Below, one piece after another: positions 45,089 to 56,415 of a stretch of 64,000 bases of DNA (position 1 is the first letter of the stretch; each line of letters starts with the position of its first letter). A program made the position numbers and the translations under genes. Source of the stretch: Rugalucina vietnamica (lineage: Eukaryota; Mollusca; Bivalvia; Lucinida; Lucinidae); NCBI GenBank assembly GCA_964017185.1, contig OZ024876.1, positions 30,405,778 through 30,469,777 of the forward strand, in the 5' to 3' direction. The notes beneath the pieces are model-generated. The model searched no databases and was not told where the DNA came from. It was given only the letters and a program-made list of their open reading frames with translations.

Positions 45089-45312
45089 GAGCCTTTGCAT
45101 GAGAAAACCAACAATTTGGGTTTTCGACCAGGTCTGACTCAAACCGGGCTGTACGGTCACAGAAGAAGTCTTGAAGCTTGCAATTACGGATTTAAGAAGA
45201 GGCATTGTACTATCTGTGTAGTGTGATCTGACAGCTTGCAGTTACTGTACAGCTGATCTATGCCTTTGTTTTCACCTATGCATGTTGTTGGTTTTCTTAT
45301 GCAGGCGGCTCA
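45089..45312 (-). mobile_element. MITE-A copy
   Basis: Long arm first; about 15 bp missing before the core (gatctgacagcttgcagtta then ctgtacagctgatc). Confidence 0.75.
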
Positions 45313-45534
45313 AATAGGGTGTTTGTGCAATAGGTGAAAGATTTTAGATGTGTTTTATGAAAAAAACGTTTTAGCTGATAATAATTGAGCTTTGGAAAGA
45401 ACAAAGTCATATCTAATGGTCTGAAAGAGAAAGCCAGTATTTCTTTGCATTGCCCTTGTCCCAAAATATAGGCGTTTCTGAAACCAACACTGAGTGACCT
45501 TTTAGATATCCTCAGCTGGTACAAATGTTTGTTT

Positions 45535-45761
45535 GAGCTACGTCATGAGAAAACCAACAATTTGCATATACGAAAACAAAGGCACAGATCATCTTGGCAG
45601 TAACTGTGAAACTGATCAGTGTCTTTGTTTTTGCTACATGTATAATATAATTTCTCGACTTTCTAAATCCAAAATTTCCAGCCTCTAACCATCTTCTGTG
45701 CTTGTACAGCTCGGTTTGTGTCGGACCTTTTCGGAAACCACATTATTGGTTTTCTCATGTA
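45535..45761 (+). mobile_element. MITE-A copy
   Basis: Short arm first; degraded core catcttggcagtaactgtga then aactg. Confidence 0.75.
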
Positions 45762-45812
45762 TACATGTATATAAGTTTGTATATATTGAATGAAACTTTT
45801 TATCATACATAT

Positions 45813-46012
45813 GAGCCGCCTTGTGGAAAAACCAACAATCTGCATATGCGAAAACAAAGACGCAGATCAGCTTCGCGGTAACCGGATAGTACAATTCCTC
45901 TTCTTTCTAAAACCAAAATTTCAAGTCTCTAGCCATCTTCTATGCTTGTACAGTCCGGTTTGTGTCAGACCTGTTCAAAAACCACATTGTTGGTTTTCCC
46001 AGGAGGCGGCTC
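45813..46012 (+). mobile_element. MITE-A copy
   Basis: Short arm first; right half of the core deleted (cagcttcgcggtaaccggat). Confidence 0.8.
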
Positions 46013-46013
46013 T

Positions 46014-46412
46014 TTGCGATGCCAGAACACCGGTTCTCGGGGTTTCCAACCAGATCTGACACAAACCAGCCTGTGTTGATGGCTAGAAGCATGAAATTTT
46101 GGCTTTAGGAAGAATTGTATCTGACCTGGCCTCGCGGTTATAAAAGTTTTTTCAAGCTCAGCTCATCTGAGCAGGAAATTTAAACTACTCATAAATGTTG
46201 AAATAGTTAAAATTAGTGGAAAATTCAGGTTCAGATCTCAACAACCAGTAATTTATCCTGCTCATAAGTGTTAAAATTTCAACAATTGTTGGCATTTTAA
46301 CATTTATGAGTAGGATAAATTTTAGACTCAGCTGAGCTGAGCATGAAAAAAGTTTTATAACCTCAGGGCCTGATCGGAAACCCTGAAAAACAGTTTTCTG
46401 GCATTGTGCCTC
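46014..46412 (-). mobile_element. MITE-A copy interrupted by MITE-B
   Basis: Long arm 'ggggtttccaaccagatctg' to 'agaattgtat', core lost, then MITE-B (46128-46370), then the remainder 'gatcggaaaccctgaaaaac agttttctgg'. It abuts the previous MITE-A copy. Confidence 0.65.
46128..46370. mobile_element. MITE-B copy nested in MITE-A
   Basis: Ends GGCCTCGCGGTTATAAAAG and 'gttttataacctcagggcc'; inner palindrome 'caacaattgttggcatttta'. Confidence 0.8.
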
Positions 46413-46502
46413 ACATGATAATGATAGGTTATAATGAGGTTGAAGTGTAGATGTATATAAGTGTAGGACCTTGTGTGTAAATAGATAGAAATTGAACAAT
46501 AT

Positions 46503-46739
46503 GAGCCGCATCGTGAGAAAACCGGATTTTGGCCTATGCGAAAACAAAGGCGCAGATCAGCTTCGCAGTAACTGCGAAGCTGATCAGCGCCTTTGTTTTC
46601 GCTACACGGATAGTACCATTCCTCTACTTTCTAAATCCGAAATTTCAAGCTTCTAGCCTGCTTCTGAGAATGTATAGGTAGGTTTGTGTCAGACCTGGTT
46701 GGAAACCCCGAAGACCGGTTTTCTCGCGTCGCGGCTCAT
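46503..46739 (+). mobile_element. MITE-A copy, near consensus
   Basis: Short arm first; perfect stem ttcgcagtaactgcgaa. Confidence 0.85.
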
Positions 46740-47020
46740 ATCATGTGAAAGTTTAGTGATTACATATGCAAACAAAATGGTTGTTGATCAGCCTGTGCAA
46801 TTGCTCAAGTGTGGTTTGCATTATTGTTTTGTAATTTCCTGATTATTGATTGGTTAGGTGTAAATAGTGAATGGCTAGTTTATCAATTAATGATTTTTAT
46901 ACCTGATTGAAAATCATTGATACATTTTGCGTTGTAACTCCCAATGTCATAGAGCTTAGAATGTTTAATATCATTGTATGTTTTTCCTGCTATGCTTGAA
47001 GATACCAATTGTTGTTTTTA
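46740..47020. other. No recognised feature
   Basis: AT-rich; a faint 'gttgatcagcctgtgcaatt' near 46782 resembles a MITE-A core. Confidence 0.35.
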
Positions 47021-47765
47021 TCGCTCCTGCTTTTAGCGAGGTGCAATATAGGAGTCCATATTTCTGTCCGTCTGCCCATCAATCTGTCTGTCAAAAATTC
47101 ATGTGGAAGCTTTGTTTTCTTGGCACCTGTGATAGCTGAAAGTGTGAGACTTTGCATAGTAATTGTCCTTGACAAACCTTCAAGCATGCACCTTGGCCCA
47201 GTGCCCTTGACCTATAGTTTGCAGTTGTTTTTACGTCAATTGGGCTTACTCTGCACCTGTGTTTGCACCCTTGCATAGTAATTGTCCTCTACATACCGTT
47301 TAAGCACACACCTTGACCTTATGCCTTTGAACTATATTTTATGGACCAGCAAATTTGCATATTTTACTTCAAAGTTGCAAACTTTTACATTGAAGTTGGG
47401 GTTGTTGAAGTTCTGCACCTGTGATAGCTGTGTGTGTGAAACTTTAACTTTGAAACCTTGATATTCACTTTGACCTGGTGCCTTTGACCTATATGTCATG
47501 ATCCATTGACTATGTAGATTTTTACGTCAAAGTAGGTTTTTGTCTGCACATGTGATAGCTGAGAGTGTGAAACCTTGCATAGTTATTGTCCTTGACATAC
47601 CTTTTGAACATGCACCTTGACCTGTTGCTGTTGACATATTTTTCATGTTCCACTGACTTAAATTTTAAGTCGAAGTTTGGAACCTTGCATGCACCTTGAC
47701 CCTTTGCCCATGACCTTTTTTCTAATTTTAGTGATTTTGCCTAATGCAGTTGCGATATCAACCTT
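47021..47765 (+). mobile_element. Pearl-like element, diverged
   Basis: Starts ATCGCTCCTGCTTTTAGCGA (hairpin) with 'ctgtccgtctgcccatcaat', then four degraded units ('aaccttgcatagtaattgtcc', 'accttgacctggtgcctttg'), then the end 'atgcagttgcgatatcaacc'. Same family as 61050-62264 and 62822-63715. Confidence 0.7.
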
Positions 47766-47846
47766 TGCAGTGCTCTTGCATTACTTTTATTTTCTATCAT
47801 GTACATGTGTTTGGTTGGTAGTGTCAAGAAAGAAAGACTGTCATTT

Positions 47847-48083
47847 GAGCCACTGCATAAGAAAACCAACAATCTGCATATGCGAAAACAAAGGTGCAGA
47901 CCAGCTTCGCGGTTACCGCGAAGCTGATCAGTGCCTTTGTATTCGCTACACAGATAGAACAACCCCTCTTCTTCTTAAATCCGAAATTTCAAGCCTCTAG
48001 CCTGCTCCTGAGATTGTACAGGCCAGTTTGTGTCGGACCTGGTCGGAAACCCAAATTGTTGGTTTTCTCATGCACAGGCTCAT
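47847..48083 (+). mobile_element. MITE-A copy
   Basis: Short arm first; perfect stem ttcgcggttaccgcgaa. Confidence 0.85.
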
Positions 48084-48204
48084 TTTAATTTGGACAAATC
48101 CAATAGCATGTGGCACAATATCATTGGTTACTACCAGGTCACATGTGAAGTGCACTTGACCAGTCAAACAACTTGGTTTGGAAAGAACATGTAATTATAC
48201 ATGT

Positions 48205-48437
48205 GAACCGCGTCGTGAGAAAACCAACAATCTGGTTTCTGAATAGGTACGACACAAACCGAGCTATACAAGCACAAAAGATGGCTAGAGACAGTAAATT
48301 TTGGATTTAGAAAGTAGAGGAATTGTACTTTCTGTGTAGCGAAAACAAAGGTGCTGAACTGCTTTGCAGTTACCGCGAAGCTGATCTGCAACTTTGCTTT
48401 TGCATGTGCAAAATTGGTTTTCTCATGACGCGGCTCA
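48205..48437 (-). mobile_element. MITE-A copy
   Basis: Long arm first; core ctgctttgcagttaccgcga then agctg, mixing two stem types, so pairing is imperfect. Confidence 0.8.
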
Positions 48438-48519
48438 TGTATAACTAACTTTATATTATTATTGAAATAGGGAAAGTGATAGGTGGCCTGAGGGTCACAA
48501 AACTAGTCAATGTTGGAAG

Positions 48520-48525
<6 letters not shown>

Positions 48526-48598
<73 letters not shown>
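48526..48598 (+). repeat. (GA)n microsatellite
   Basis: About 36 pure GA units. Confidence 0.98.
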
Positions 48599-48604
<6 letters not shown>

Positions 48605-48940
48605 TGGGAGTGTGAGATGGAGAATAGGATAAATAGAGGATCTTACACGAGTGGTCATTTCATATAAAATTTATTTTACATGCTTTCGGCGAGTTTAATA
48701 AATTTCAAATAAAATGATTATAAGTGTAAGATACATTTTAAAATAGGATTTTATCTCCTTCAAAGTGGACATATTTTCAATGAAAATTTACATTGTTGTT
48801 ACGGACGTCGTCAGTGATGTTAGGTACTCTTGCAAAAGTGTTGATACACGTGTTCATAACTCTTTTTATAACACGACATTATCCACTGGAAACCAGCGGC
48901 GTCATGTGATAAAAAGTAATAAAACTTTGTGTTGATAAAA
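48599..48940. other. No recognised feature
   Basis: AT-rich sequence between the GA microsatellite and MITE-B; no repeat family or exon recognised. Confidence 0.4.
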
Positions 48941-49172
48941 AGTTATTAAACTTCTTTCATGCTCAGCTCAGCTGAGACTAAAATTTATCCTGCTCATAAA
49001 TGTTAAAATGCCAACAATTGTTAGCATTTTAATATATATGAGCAGGATAAATTGCAGGATATTGTGATATAAACCTGAAATTTCAATTTATTTAGGCAAT
49101 GTCATTAATTATGAGCATCTGAAATTTTAAGCTCAGCTGAGTTGAGCATGAAAAAAGTTTTATAACCTCGGG
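48941..49172. mobile_element. MITE-B copy
   Basis: AGTTATTAAACTTCTTTCATG to 'gttttataacctcgggac'; inner palindrome ATGCCAACAATTGTTAGCAT. Confidence 0.8.
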
Positions 49173-49174
49173 AC

Positions 49175-50040
49175 AAGGAAAGAAAAAGTTACAATAAGGA
49201 AGAATACTGACAATGCTGACAAAAGATAGAAAAGAGCTAAAATAGTAAGAAGACTGAATAAAGCTGGAACAGATTAAAAAAGTAATGAGGTGGAAAAAAG
49301 GATAGAAAAGGTTAAAAAACTAGACTATGGTTAGAAAAGGATTGAAAGATTACAAAATATACTATTGTCAATGGTTGAACTAGAAAAGTTGCAAAAGTAA
49401 CAAGGCTGAAAAAAGATGGAAAAAAGTTACAAAAAAAGTTTGATGGCTCATAAAAGGATAAAAAAGTTGCAAGAAAGTAAAATTGCTGAAAATGGATTGA
49501 AAAAGCCACAAAAAGGAAGAATTGAAAATGCGACAAAAAGGAGAAATCTTGAAAAAACGTGGTCGATGGTTGAAATAGAAAAGTTGCAAAAAGTAAAGAA
49601 GTTACAAAAAAGTAAGATTGCTGATGGAAGGAAAGAAACAGTTACAAGGAAGTAAGATTGTGGATAAAAGTAAAGAAAAAGTCACAAAAAGTAAGACGGC
49701 AAATACATGTTGAATGGGAAGTGATAATAGAAATCCTGAGAAAACGTGGTTGATGGTTGAACTAGAAAAGTTGCAAAAAGTAAAAAGGCTGAAAATAGAC
49801 CAAAATAGTAAGATGGCAAATACACGTCGAGTGTGAAGTGAAAGTCACAAAAAAGTAAGATGGGGAATTCTCATCGATTGTGAAGTGAAAACACAGAAAG
49901 TACAAAGTGAATACCCTTTGAGGGCAAAGTGATGACACATTGAGTGCAAAGTGTATGCACATTGAGTGCAAAGTGTATGCACATTGAGTGCAAAGTGAAT
50001 ACAGAATAAGCAAAGGGCACAAAGTGAGTACTAGAAATGA
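49175..50040 (+). repeat. A-rich degenerate tandem repeat
   Basis: Irregular repeats of 'agaaaagttgcaaaaagtaa' with 'gctgaaaa' and 'ggttgaactagaaaag'. Near the end, three copies of a 21-bp unit 'cattgagtgcaaagtgtatg' (about 49937-50003). Lysine-rich frames here are repeat artefacts. Confidence 0.7.
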
Positions 50041-50301
50041 TGGTGCTGCTAAAATGCACACATACTAATATGTTGGCTATTACATATACAGAGATAGGAG
50101 ACTCTGTTTAGAACATTATTGTGTTCATAAATATATTTGACTGTGATCTGACATAACAAAGCATTGACTTGGAAACCTTGACACTCACTAGTGAAGGTTT
50201 TGAACTGAAATGAATAGGAAATATTAGGACTATTTCATGAGATGACTTCAAGTTGCATGTAGCATGGATACATGTTTAATTGACATCCTTGTAGGCTGTA
50301 C

Positions 50302-50530
50302 TTAACCCATAAATGCCGAATGGACTTGCCCATCATTATCATTTGGGCGAGTCCACTTTCATTTTCAGGGGAAACAAGAGTGGTTTTAAATTTTTATTCA
50401 CTTTTTCGATGAATTTTCTCCAAACAAACAGAATAGCCCCAGACGGGGCGGCACGTTTTGCGCCGTCACGTCTGGAGCTATACTGTTTGCCTATGTCCCA
50501 TAAAAAGGATGCCAGGCTAATATGAGTTAA
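50302..50530 (+). mobile_element. MITE-C copy
   Basis: TTAACCCATAAATGCCGAAT to 'ggctaatatgagttaa'; hairpin ATAGCCCCAGACGGGGCGGC / GCCGTCACGTCTGGAGCTAT (50433-50482). Confidence 0.75.
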
Positions 50531-51145
50531 GACTAGCATGCAATAGCTCAAATATTGAAAATCTTAAGTAGAAGCGATTTTAAGAAAGGTCTAGAGTTTT
50601 GTGATAGAGGCCAGATAGGTAGCTATAGTGGGAAATAGACTGTAGCAAGGTATTATAATATTATAGCTTTCATTGTGCACTGTTGAACTCGGTAATTTTT
50701 GTAATAAACAAAAATCAGAATGTGGATTTTCTTGCGATATAAAATAAGAAGTGAAATACATACATAATTTTTTTCTTCTAAGAGAATTTTATGATTATTT
50801 AGGAAAATTAAAAAGGAATTGTAGAAACTTTTCAACTTTCGATATTTTTCGAATATCAGGAAATGTTCAAAAAAGTCCTCTTGGGGAGTTAACAGCCAAA
50901 CCCCTCATACGGTCCCTATTAGGGCTCCAGGTGAATAACAAAAGACATTTCCTATATTATGATAATGGAAAAATTAAAAAAAATAAATAAAAATAAATGA
51001 ATAAATAAATGAAATACTCTTTTTTAAGTCAGCCTTAGTGAAGATCAAGATTATTTTTGATGATGTTAAAATATTTTTGAAACTGTATTTGAAGTTTCAA
51101 AGTATTTCTAAAGAGAAATTCTATTGGGGAGAAATGGCAAAAAAT
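50531..51145. other. No recognised feature
   Basis: AT-rich sequence with an 'aaataaataaat' stretch near 50985-51010. Confidence 0.4.
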
Positions 51146-51379
51146 GGGCCGCTGCACAAGAAAATCAGCAATTTGCTTATGTGAAAACAAAGGCACAGAT
51201 CGGCTGTGCAGTAAGTGCACAGCTAATCAACGCCTTTATTTTTCTACACGGATAGTACATTCTTCTTAAATTCAAAATTCCAAGCTTGTAGCCTTCGTCT
51301 ATGACTGTACAGCTTGATTTGTGTTGGATCTGGATCTGGTCGTTATCTCAAATTGTTGGTTTTCTCATGCAGTGGCTCA
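51146..51379 (+). mobile_element. MITE-A copy
   Basis: Short arm first; core cggctgtgcagtaagtgcac then agcta. Confidence 0.75.
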
Positions 51380-51414
51380 AATACTTTTACATTGAGATTT
51401 GGTTTGATATGAAA

Positions 51415-51646
51415 CTCGTTCATTGCAAATGGACATGTCCATCATTGTCCATCATTATCATTTGGATGAGTCAATTTTAGGGGGATCAGGGGTGAGTTCA
51501 AAATTTTTATTTCGTTATTTGATGAAATTCCTGGAAGCATAAAGCATAGCTCCAGATAAGATGCCATGTTATGTTGTGTCACATCTGTGGGCTATACTGT
51601 TTGCTTACGTCCAACAAAAAGTACACCCAGGCTTAATATGGGTTAA
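51415..51646 (+). mobile_element. MITE-C copy
   Basis: Matches 50302-50530 ('tcatcattatcatttggatg', 'ggctatactgtttgcttacg'); ends ATATGGGTTAA. The hairpin is more degraded. 'tccatcattg' is duplicated near 51437. Confidence 0.7.
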
Positions 51647-51787
51647 CAGTCAGTGGCAGATTTAGGGGGTGTGGGGGATGCACTCAAACTCCACTTTTGG
51701 ACAAAAATGTTTCATTCTCATGGTGCTGTTTAAGAGAAATGCTAATCTAGAAAACAAACCCCCTTGGTAAATTTGAATCCTTTCCTC

Positions 51788-52032
51788 AGCCTGAGGTTAT
51801 AAAACTTTTTTCATGCTCAACTCAGCTGAGACTAAAATTTATCATGCTCATAATTGTTAAAATGCCAACAACAATTGTTGGCATTTTAACATTTAAGAGC
51901 AGGATAAATTGCAGATTTTGGTGATTTAGATCCAAAATTTAAATTAATATCGGCTATTTCAATATTTAGAGACAATTAGAATTTCAGTCTCAGCTGAGTT
52001 GAGCATGAAAAAAGTTTTATAACCTCGGGGCC
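51788..52032. mobile_element. MITE-B copy
   Basis: Ends GCCTGAGGTTATAAAACTTT and 'gttttataacctcggggcc'; palindrome 'caacaacaattgttggcatt'. Confidence 0.8.
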
Positions 52033-52239
52033 AGAAATGACAAGAGAGCTGTTTTTAATCTGTTAGAATTTTAATGATTGTCCTATTGTCTATTGTTACA
52101 TTAAAGATTTGTAATTTTTATGTATACATGTATCTACATGTCTGTAACAGGCTTCAGCTGTGTATAAGTTTTGAAGCTTTAAGTCTGTTGGCACTCAAGG
52201 ACCCAAAGTATGGTAACTCCACGAATTAATTTTCCATTT

Positions 52240-52446
52240 GAGCCGTCGCATTAGAAAACCAACAATCTGCATAAGCAAGGACTGCGAAGCTGATCAGCAA
52301 CTTTGTTTTTGCCATACGAATAGTACAACTCCTCTTCTACTTGTATATAAAGTTTCAACCTTCTAGCTTTATGCTGTGACTGTACAGTCTTGTTTGTGTC
52401 GGACCTGGTTGGACCCCAAATTGTTGGTTTTCTCATGCACAGGCTC
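52240..52446 (+). mobile_element. MITE-A copy
   Basis: Short arm first; left half of the core deleted (aagcaaggactgcgaagctg). Confidence 0.75.
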
Positions 52447-52505
52447 ATTTCTGCCCTTGCAAGAACTGACAGAGTGCAATTCTTTGCAGTTGCTAAAAAG
52501 CTTTG

Positions 52506-52692
52506 CAATACAGTTCAACCCCTCATTATAGCCCACCTCAGTATAATGCGGTTTTCAATATAACATGGCTCCCAAGTTGATTATTTTGCTATATGTCTAT
52601 ATTAAATAACCTCATTATAACACAGTTCACTTGCAATACTGTCTGTTTCTTTGGACCCAAAGATAGCATTATAATGAGGTTGGCCTGTATTG
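52506..52692. mobile_element. Small TIR element (CAATACAG ends)
   Basis: Inverted ends CAATACAGTTCAACCCCTCA and 'tataatgaggttggcctgtattg'-type right end; 187 bp. 'cctcattataacac' also occurs inside. Likely a Tc1/mariner-like MITE (inference). Confidence 0.7.
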
Positions 52693-53334
52693 TCATGATG
52701 AGAACATCTCTTATATCTGTAAACAAGAATTCTTATCTTGCAGTTATGCACCTATTATGTAAATGAACTAATTAACACCTAGAGTCTTCAGCTACATTTA
52801 CCTGTATTTTGTCCATTTTCTTTACCTCAACAAAGTATTAAAAATGTTATTTTTTGGTCAAATTTAACGTTTGAAAAACAAAATTCAATTAACTTTCCCC
52901 CCTCTTTAAAGCTATAGCCTTAAATTTTTTGCTCAATTTAAAAACTTAAAATTTATATATTTTCCATTCTTTTGATTGTGGTATCAGATTACCTTTTAAT
53001 GACCAAGCAGATATCAGACTCCTACCACTCCAACATTTTATTGCAATAATTACTACAGAATGAATCAAAGCCACCTGTTATCAGCAGGAAGCCTCAAAAC
53101 CGCACTTCCTTATCTAACCCGAGTTAGCACCTAGTTTCTCGGGTAACCGCACTTAATTTTATAAGAGGATGTTCTCAGCATGTGCTTCCAAGACTTGGCA
53201 CAGATTTAGGGATTGGAATTACTGATCACGTACTGCTGTGCGATAACAGCAATATCTTTCGTCCGTGAGTGTCTGTTGTTCGTATTACAAGTATTTCAGT
53301 CATGATTATGTTCTCATGTACATAAATTACATAT
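52693..53334. other. No recognised feature
   Basis: AT-rich sequence; no repeat family or exon recognised. Confidence 0.4.
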
Positions 53335-53569
53335 AAGCCTGTGCGTGAGAAAACCAGCAATTTGGGTTCTGACCAGGTCCGACACAAACTGGTCTGGACA
53401 GTCACAGAAGATGGTTGGAGGATGGAAATTTTGGATTTAGAAAGTAGAGGAATTGTACTATCCGTGTAGCGAAAACAAAGGCGCTGATCAGCTTCGCGGT
53501 TACCGCGAAGCTGATCTGCGCCTTTGTTTTCGCCTATGCAGATTGTTGGTTTTCTCATTAGGCGGCTGA
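53335..53569 (-). mobile_element. MITE-A copy
   Basis: Long arm first; perfect stem ttcgcggttaccgcgaa. An open frame of 147 codons on the - strand runs through it and its flanks; it is not a gene. Confidence 0.85.
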
Positions 53570-53717
53570 AATGACTCAAGGGATGGCACATGTATGTCAT
53601 TTGATTTATTCCTGTGGATGAGATTAAACTGTAATTTGCATGCAGTTGATGCAATAACTCACTTTTCACATAATTTAGTAAAATATTCTTGTATTAAAAG
53701 TGCCTGTTTTAAATAAG

Positions 53718-53749
53718 TCATCATTATCATCATCATCATCATCATAATT

Positions 53750-53786
<37 letters not shown>
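53718..53786 (+). repeat. (TCA)n microsatellite
   Basis: TCATCA repeats with a few interruptions. Confidence 0.95.
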
Positions 53787-53909
53787 ACCAATAGGATATC
53801 ATAGTCACCGCCATCTGTTTATCAGTCAAACGGGCATCATCATCAATTTTTGCAGTTACTCAAATTGAATTGGTTGTGATGGTCTTTCGATGAAAAGAAG
53901 TTCACATTT

Positions 53910-54144
53910 GAGCCTGTGCGTGAAAAAACCAACAATTTGGGTTCCAACCAGGTCTGACACAAACCGGGCTGTACATTCACAGAAGATGGTTAGAGGCTAG
54001 AAGTTTTGGATTTAGAAAGTAGAGGTATTGTTCCATCCGTGTAGTAAAAACATAGGCGCTGATCAGCTTTGCAGTTACTGCGAAGCTGATCTGTGCCTTT
54101 GTTTTCATCTTTGCAGATTGTTGGTTTTCCCATGCGGCGGCTCA
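53910..54144 (-). mobile_element. MITE-A copy
   Basis: Long arm first; core cagctttgcagttactgcga then agctg. Confidence 0.8.
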
Positions 54145-54373
54145 TTTATTTTATGGAGTCAAAAAAGCCATCATTAACGAACTGATCAAGTATTTGATGC
54201 AAACACTAGTTGTCAAAATTACTGCTTTGCAAAAATGAAAAGCTTTTTTTTTAAAACCAATATAGCTTTTAACCCTTCTGCTTTTAACAGCGACCATCTG
54301 AAACAGATATACTAAATGTGCAATTATGTTTTTGTACATAATTTAAGTTTTAGAACAGTTTTCCACTACCCTT

Positions 54374-54537
54374 GACCCCACTGTTATAAAACTTTTTGTG
54401 CTCAACTCAGCTGAGCAGAAAAAATGCTAAAAATGTTAAAATGTCAACAATTGTTAGCAGGTTGACATTACTGAGCAGGCTAAATTTTAGCCTCAGCTGA
54501 GTTGAGCATGAAAAAAAGTTTTATAATCTTGGGACCT
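54374..54537. mobile_element. MITE-B copy, shortened
   Basis: 'ccactgttataaaacttttt' to 'gttttataatcttgggacc'; the inner palindrome is partly lost. Confidence 0.7.
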
Positions 54538-54601
54538 GGTCTCTGTCTTCTTGTTTTGCATTTTATTATGCACATTGTCTCTTTTGAACGTTTGCATATT
54601 T

Positions 54602-54835
54602 GAGCCGCCTCGTGGGAAAACCAACAATGTGTTTCCGAACAGGTCTAACACAAACCAGCCTGTACAGCTACAGAAGCAGGCTAGAAAATTGAAATTTTGG
54701 AGTTAAGTAGAGGAGGAATTGTACTATCCGAGTAGCGAAAACAAAGGCGCTGATCAGCTTCGCGGTTACCGCGAAGCTGATCTGCGCCTTTGTTTTTGCC
54801 TATGCAGATTGTTGGTTTTCCCATGGGGCGGCTCA
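54602..54835 (-). mobile_element. MITE-A copy
   Basis: Long arm first; perfect stem ttcgcggttaccgcgaa. Confidence 0.85.
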
Positions 54836-54884
54836 TTTATTTGAAAGAAGTTTTTAATGCATTTTAAGTTATGAGGTACCATGT

Positions 54885-55125
54885 GAGCTACTGCATGAGA
54901 AAACCAACAACAAAGACAAAAACAAAGGCGCCGATCAGCTGTGCAGTTACCATCAGTGTCTTTGTTTTCGCTCCACACATTGACACATACTAAAAATAAA
55001 TAAAAAAAATAGTAAAATCCTTCTTTTGTCCGAAATTTCAAGCTTCTAGCTTCTGTGACTACAGGCTGGTTTGTGTTAGACCTGGTGGAAAACCTAAATT
55101 GTTGGTTTTCTCGTGCGAATTCCCA
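54885..55125 (+). mobile_element. MITE-A copy
   Basis: Short arm first; right half of the core lost (cagctgtgcagttaccatca), with an A-rich insertion near 54990-55010. Confidence 0.65.
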
Positions 55126-55149
55126 TATTGTTAGAAAAGATATGATTTA

Positions 55150-55300
55150 AGCTAGATCATCAGAAACTGGCATTGATCAGCAAAACAAAGACATAGATCA
55201 ACTCTGCACAGCTGATCTGTTCCATTGTTTTTGCTTCATGGAATACTAAATTTCAAGCTTCGTCTTTGGAAATGGTCGGAAATTGACCTGGAATTTGATT
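55150..55300 (+). mobile_element. MITE-A remnant
   Basis: Words 'aaaacaaagacatagatcaa', 'tgcacagctgatctg' and 'aaatttcaagctt' remain. Confidence 0.45.
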
Positions 55301-55305
55301 TAAAT

Positions 55306-55525
55306 GAGCAACCTCATGAGAAAACCAACAGTGTGGTTTCCGACCAGTTCGGACACAAACCGGCTTGTACAGGCACAGAAGATGGCTAGAGGCTGGAAAT
55401 TTTGGATTTAGAAAGTACAGGAATTGTACTATCTGTGTAGCGAATCAGCTTTGCAGTTACTGAGAAGCTGATCTGCATCTTTGTTTTGGCATATGCAGAT
55501 TGTTGGTTTTCTCATGTTGCGGCTC
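55306..55525 (-). mobile_element. MITE-A copy
   Basis: Long arm first; short deletion before the core (gcgaatcagctttgcagtta). Confidence 0.8.
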
Positions 55526-55659
55526 GTTTATTTGGAAGTATTCAATTGAGTAATGCTAAATGCAGTTTTGCCAATTTTCCTGATCTCCAAGTCTACGTAC
55601 ATGTACATGTATAATAAAATGGGCCTCTGCCCATTTTGGCTTTTAGAAAAATAGATGAG

Positions 55660-55935
55660 CTACTCCATAAGCTGTTTATTACTGACTTACTGCCCAACTG
55701 ATTACTGGTTAATTGCCTATGGCCTGAGCCTGCCCAGAAAAAGTGGTGAAAACAAACCGTCCAAAAGTATAAGCTGTAGTTATTTACTTGGGCTGTTTTA
55801 TGTTGAATCTCGATTCACGTCACATGACGTCTCAATGTAGGTTAGAGGTCCCATAGATTGGAGGAAACCTCCTTATATGGAATTAGCAGTTGATTGAGAC
55901 TGTCCCGTTATGCTACCAATCAAACAAACAATGTA
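55660..55935 (+). mobile_element. SINE-like dispersed element
   Basis: Third copy of the family at 10360-10706: 'aactgattactggttaattg', 'cctgagcctgcccagaaaaa', 'ttgattgagactgtcccgtt' and a CAAACAAACAA tail. Confidence 0.6.
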
Positions 55936-55944
55936 TGATTATAT

Positions 55945-56195
55945 CTGGGCCCAGTTGTTCAAAATTAATGACATCGTTAGTTAATGATTCGTTAAAATTT
56001 CAAACATGATTATTACAAATACACTGTTATTTTTTGTTGATAAAATGTGAGAATCCTTTGCAATGCAAAGGATTCTCACATTTTATCAACAAAAAATAAT
56101 AGTGTATTTGCTTATATAGTCAGCATTTACTTAATAACAAGTTGAGGTCTTAACGAAGACGTTAAGCTAACGAAGTTTTGAATAATTGGCCCCTG
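55945..56195. mobile_element. Fold-back element with a 93-bp near-perfect palindrome
   Basis: Outer inverted ends TGGGCCCAGTTGTTCAAAA and 'ttttgaataattggcccc'. At the centre (56017-56109), two 46-bp arms differ at one position (ctgttatt / aataatag) and meet without a loop at 'cctttgcaatgcaaagg'. Confidence 0.85.
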
Positions 56196-56415
56196 TTGTT
56201 TCCCATGATTGTCTGTTACATGTATTTGTTTTATCTACATAATTTTTAGTATTAAGTACATTTTACGATCTTTCTTTTATAACGTAAACTTTTGCAGGGC
56301 CTTGATTTTAAGTTTTAACACTCTCTCTTAATCCACCAGATATAACAGCTTAGAACTGAGATTGAGGTTTTTATAGTACCAATGTTTTTTGTTTGTATTG
56401 TATTTCATGCTTTTT

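Noticed and set aside
48485-48667. Arg/Glu-rich protein frame
   Set aside because: Translation of the GA microsatellite.
53226-53669. 147-codon frame on the - strand
   Set aside because: It reads through a MITE-A copy; similar peptides (GENKGADQLRGNREADQRLC type) appear at many MITE-A copies in the window, so it is a repeat artefact.
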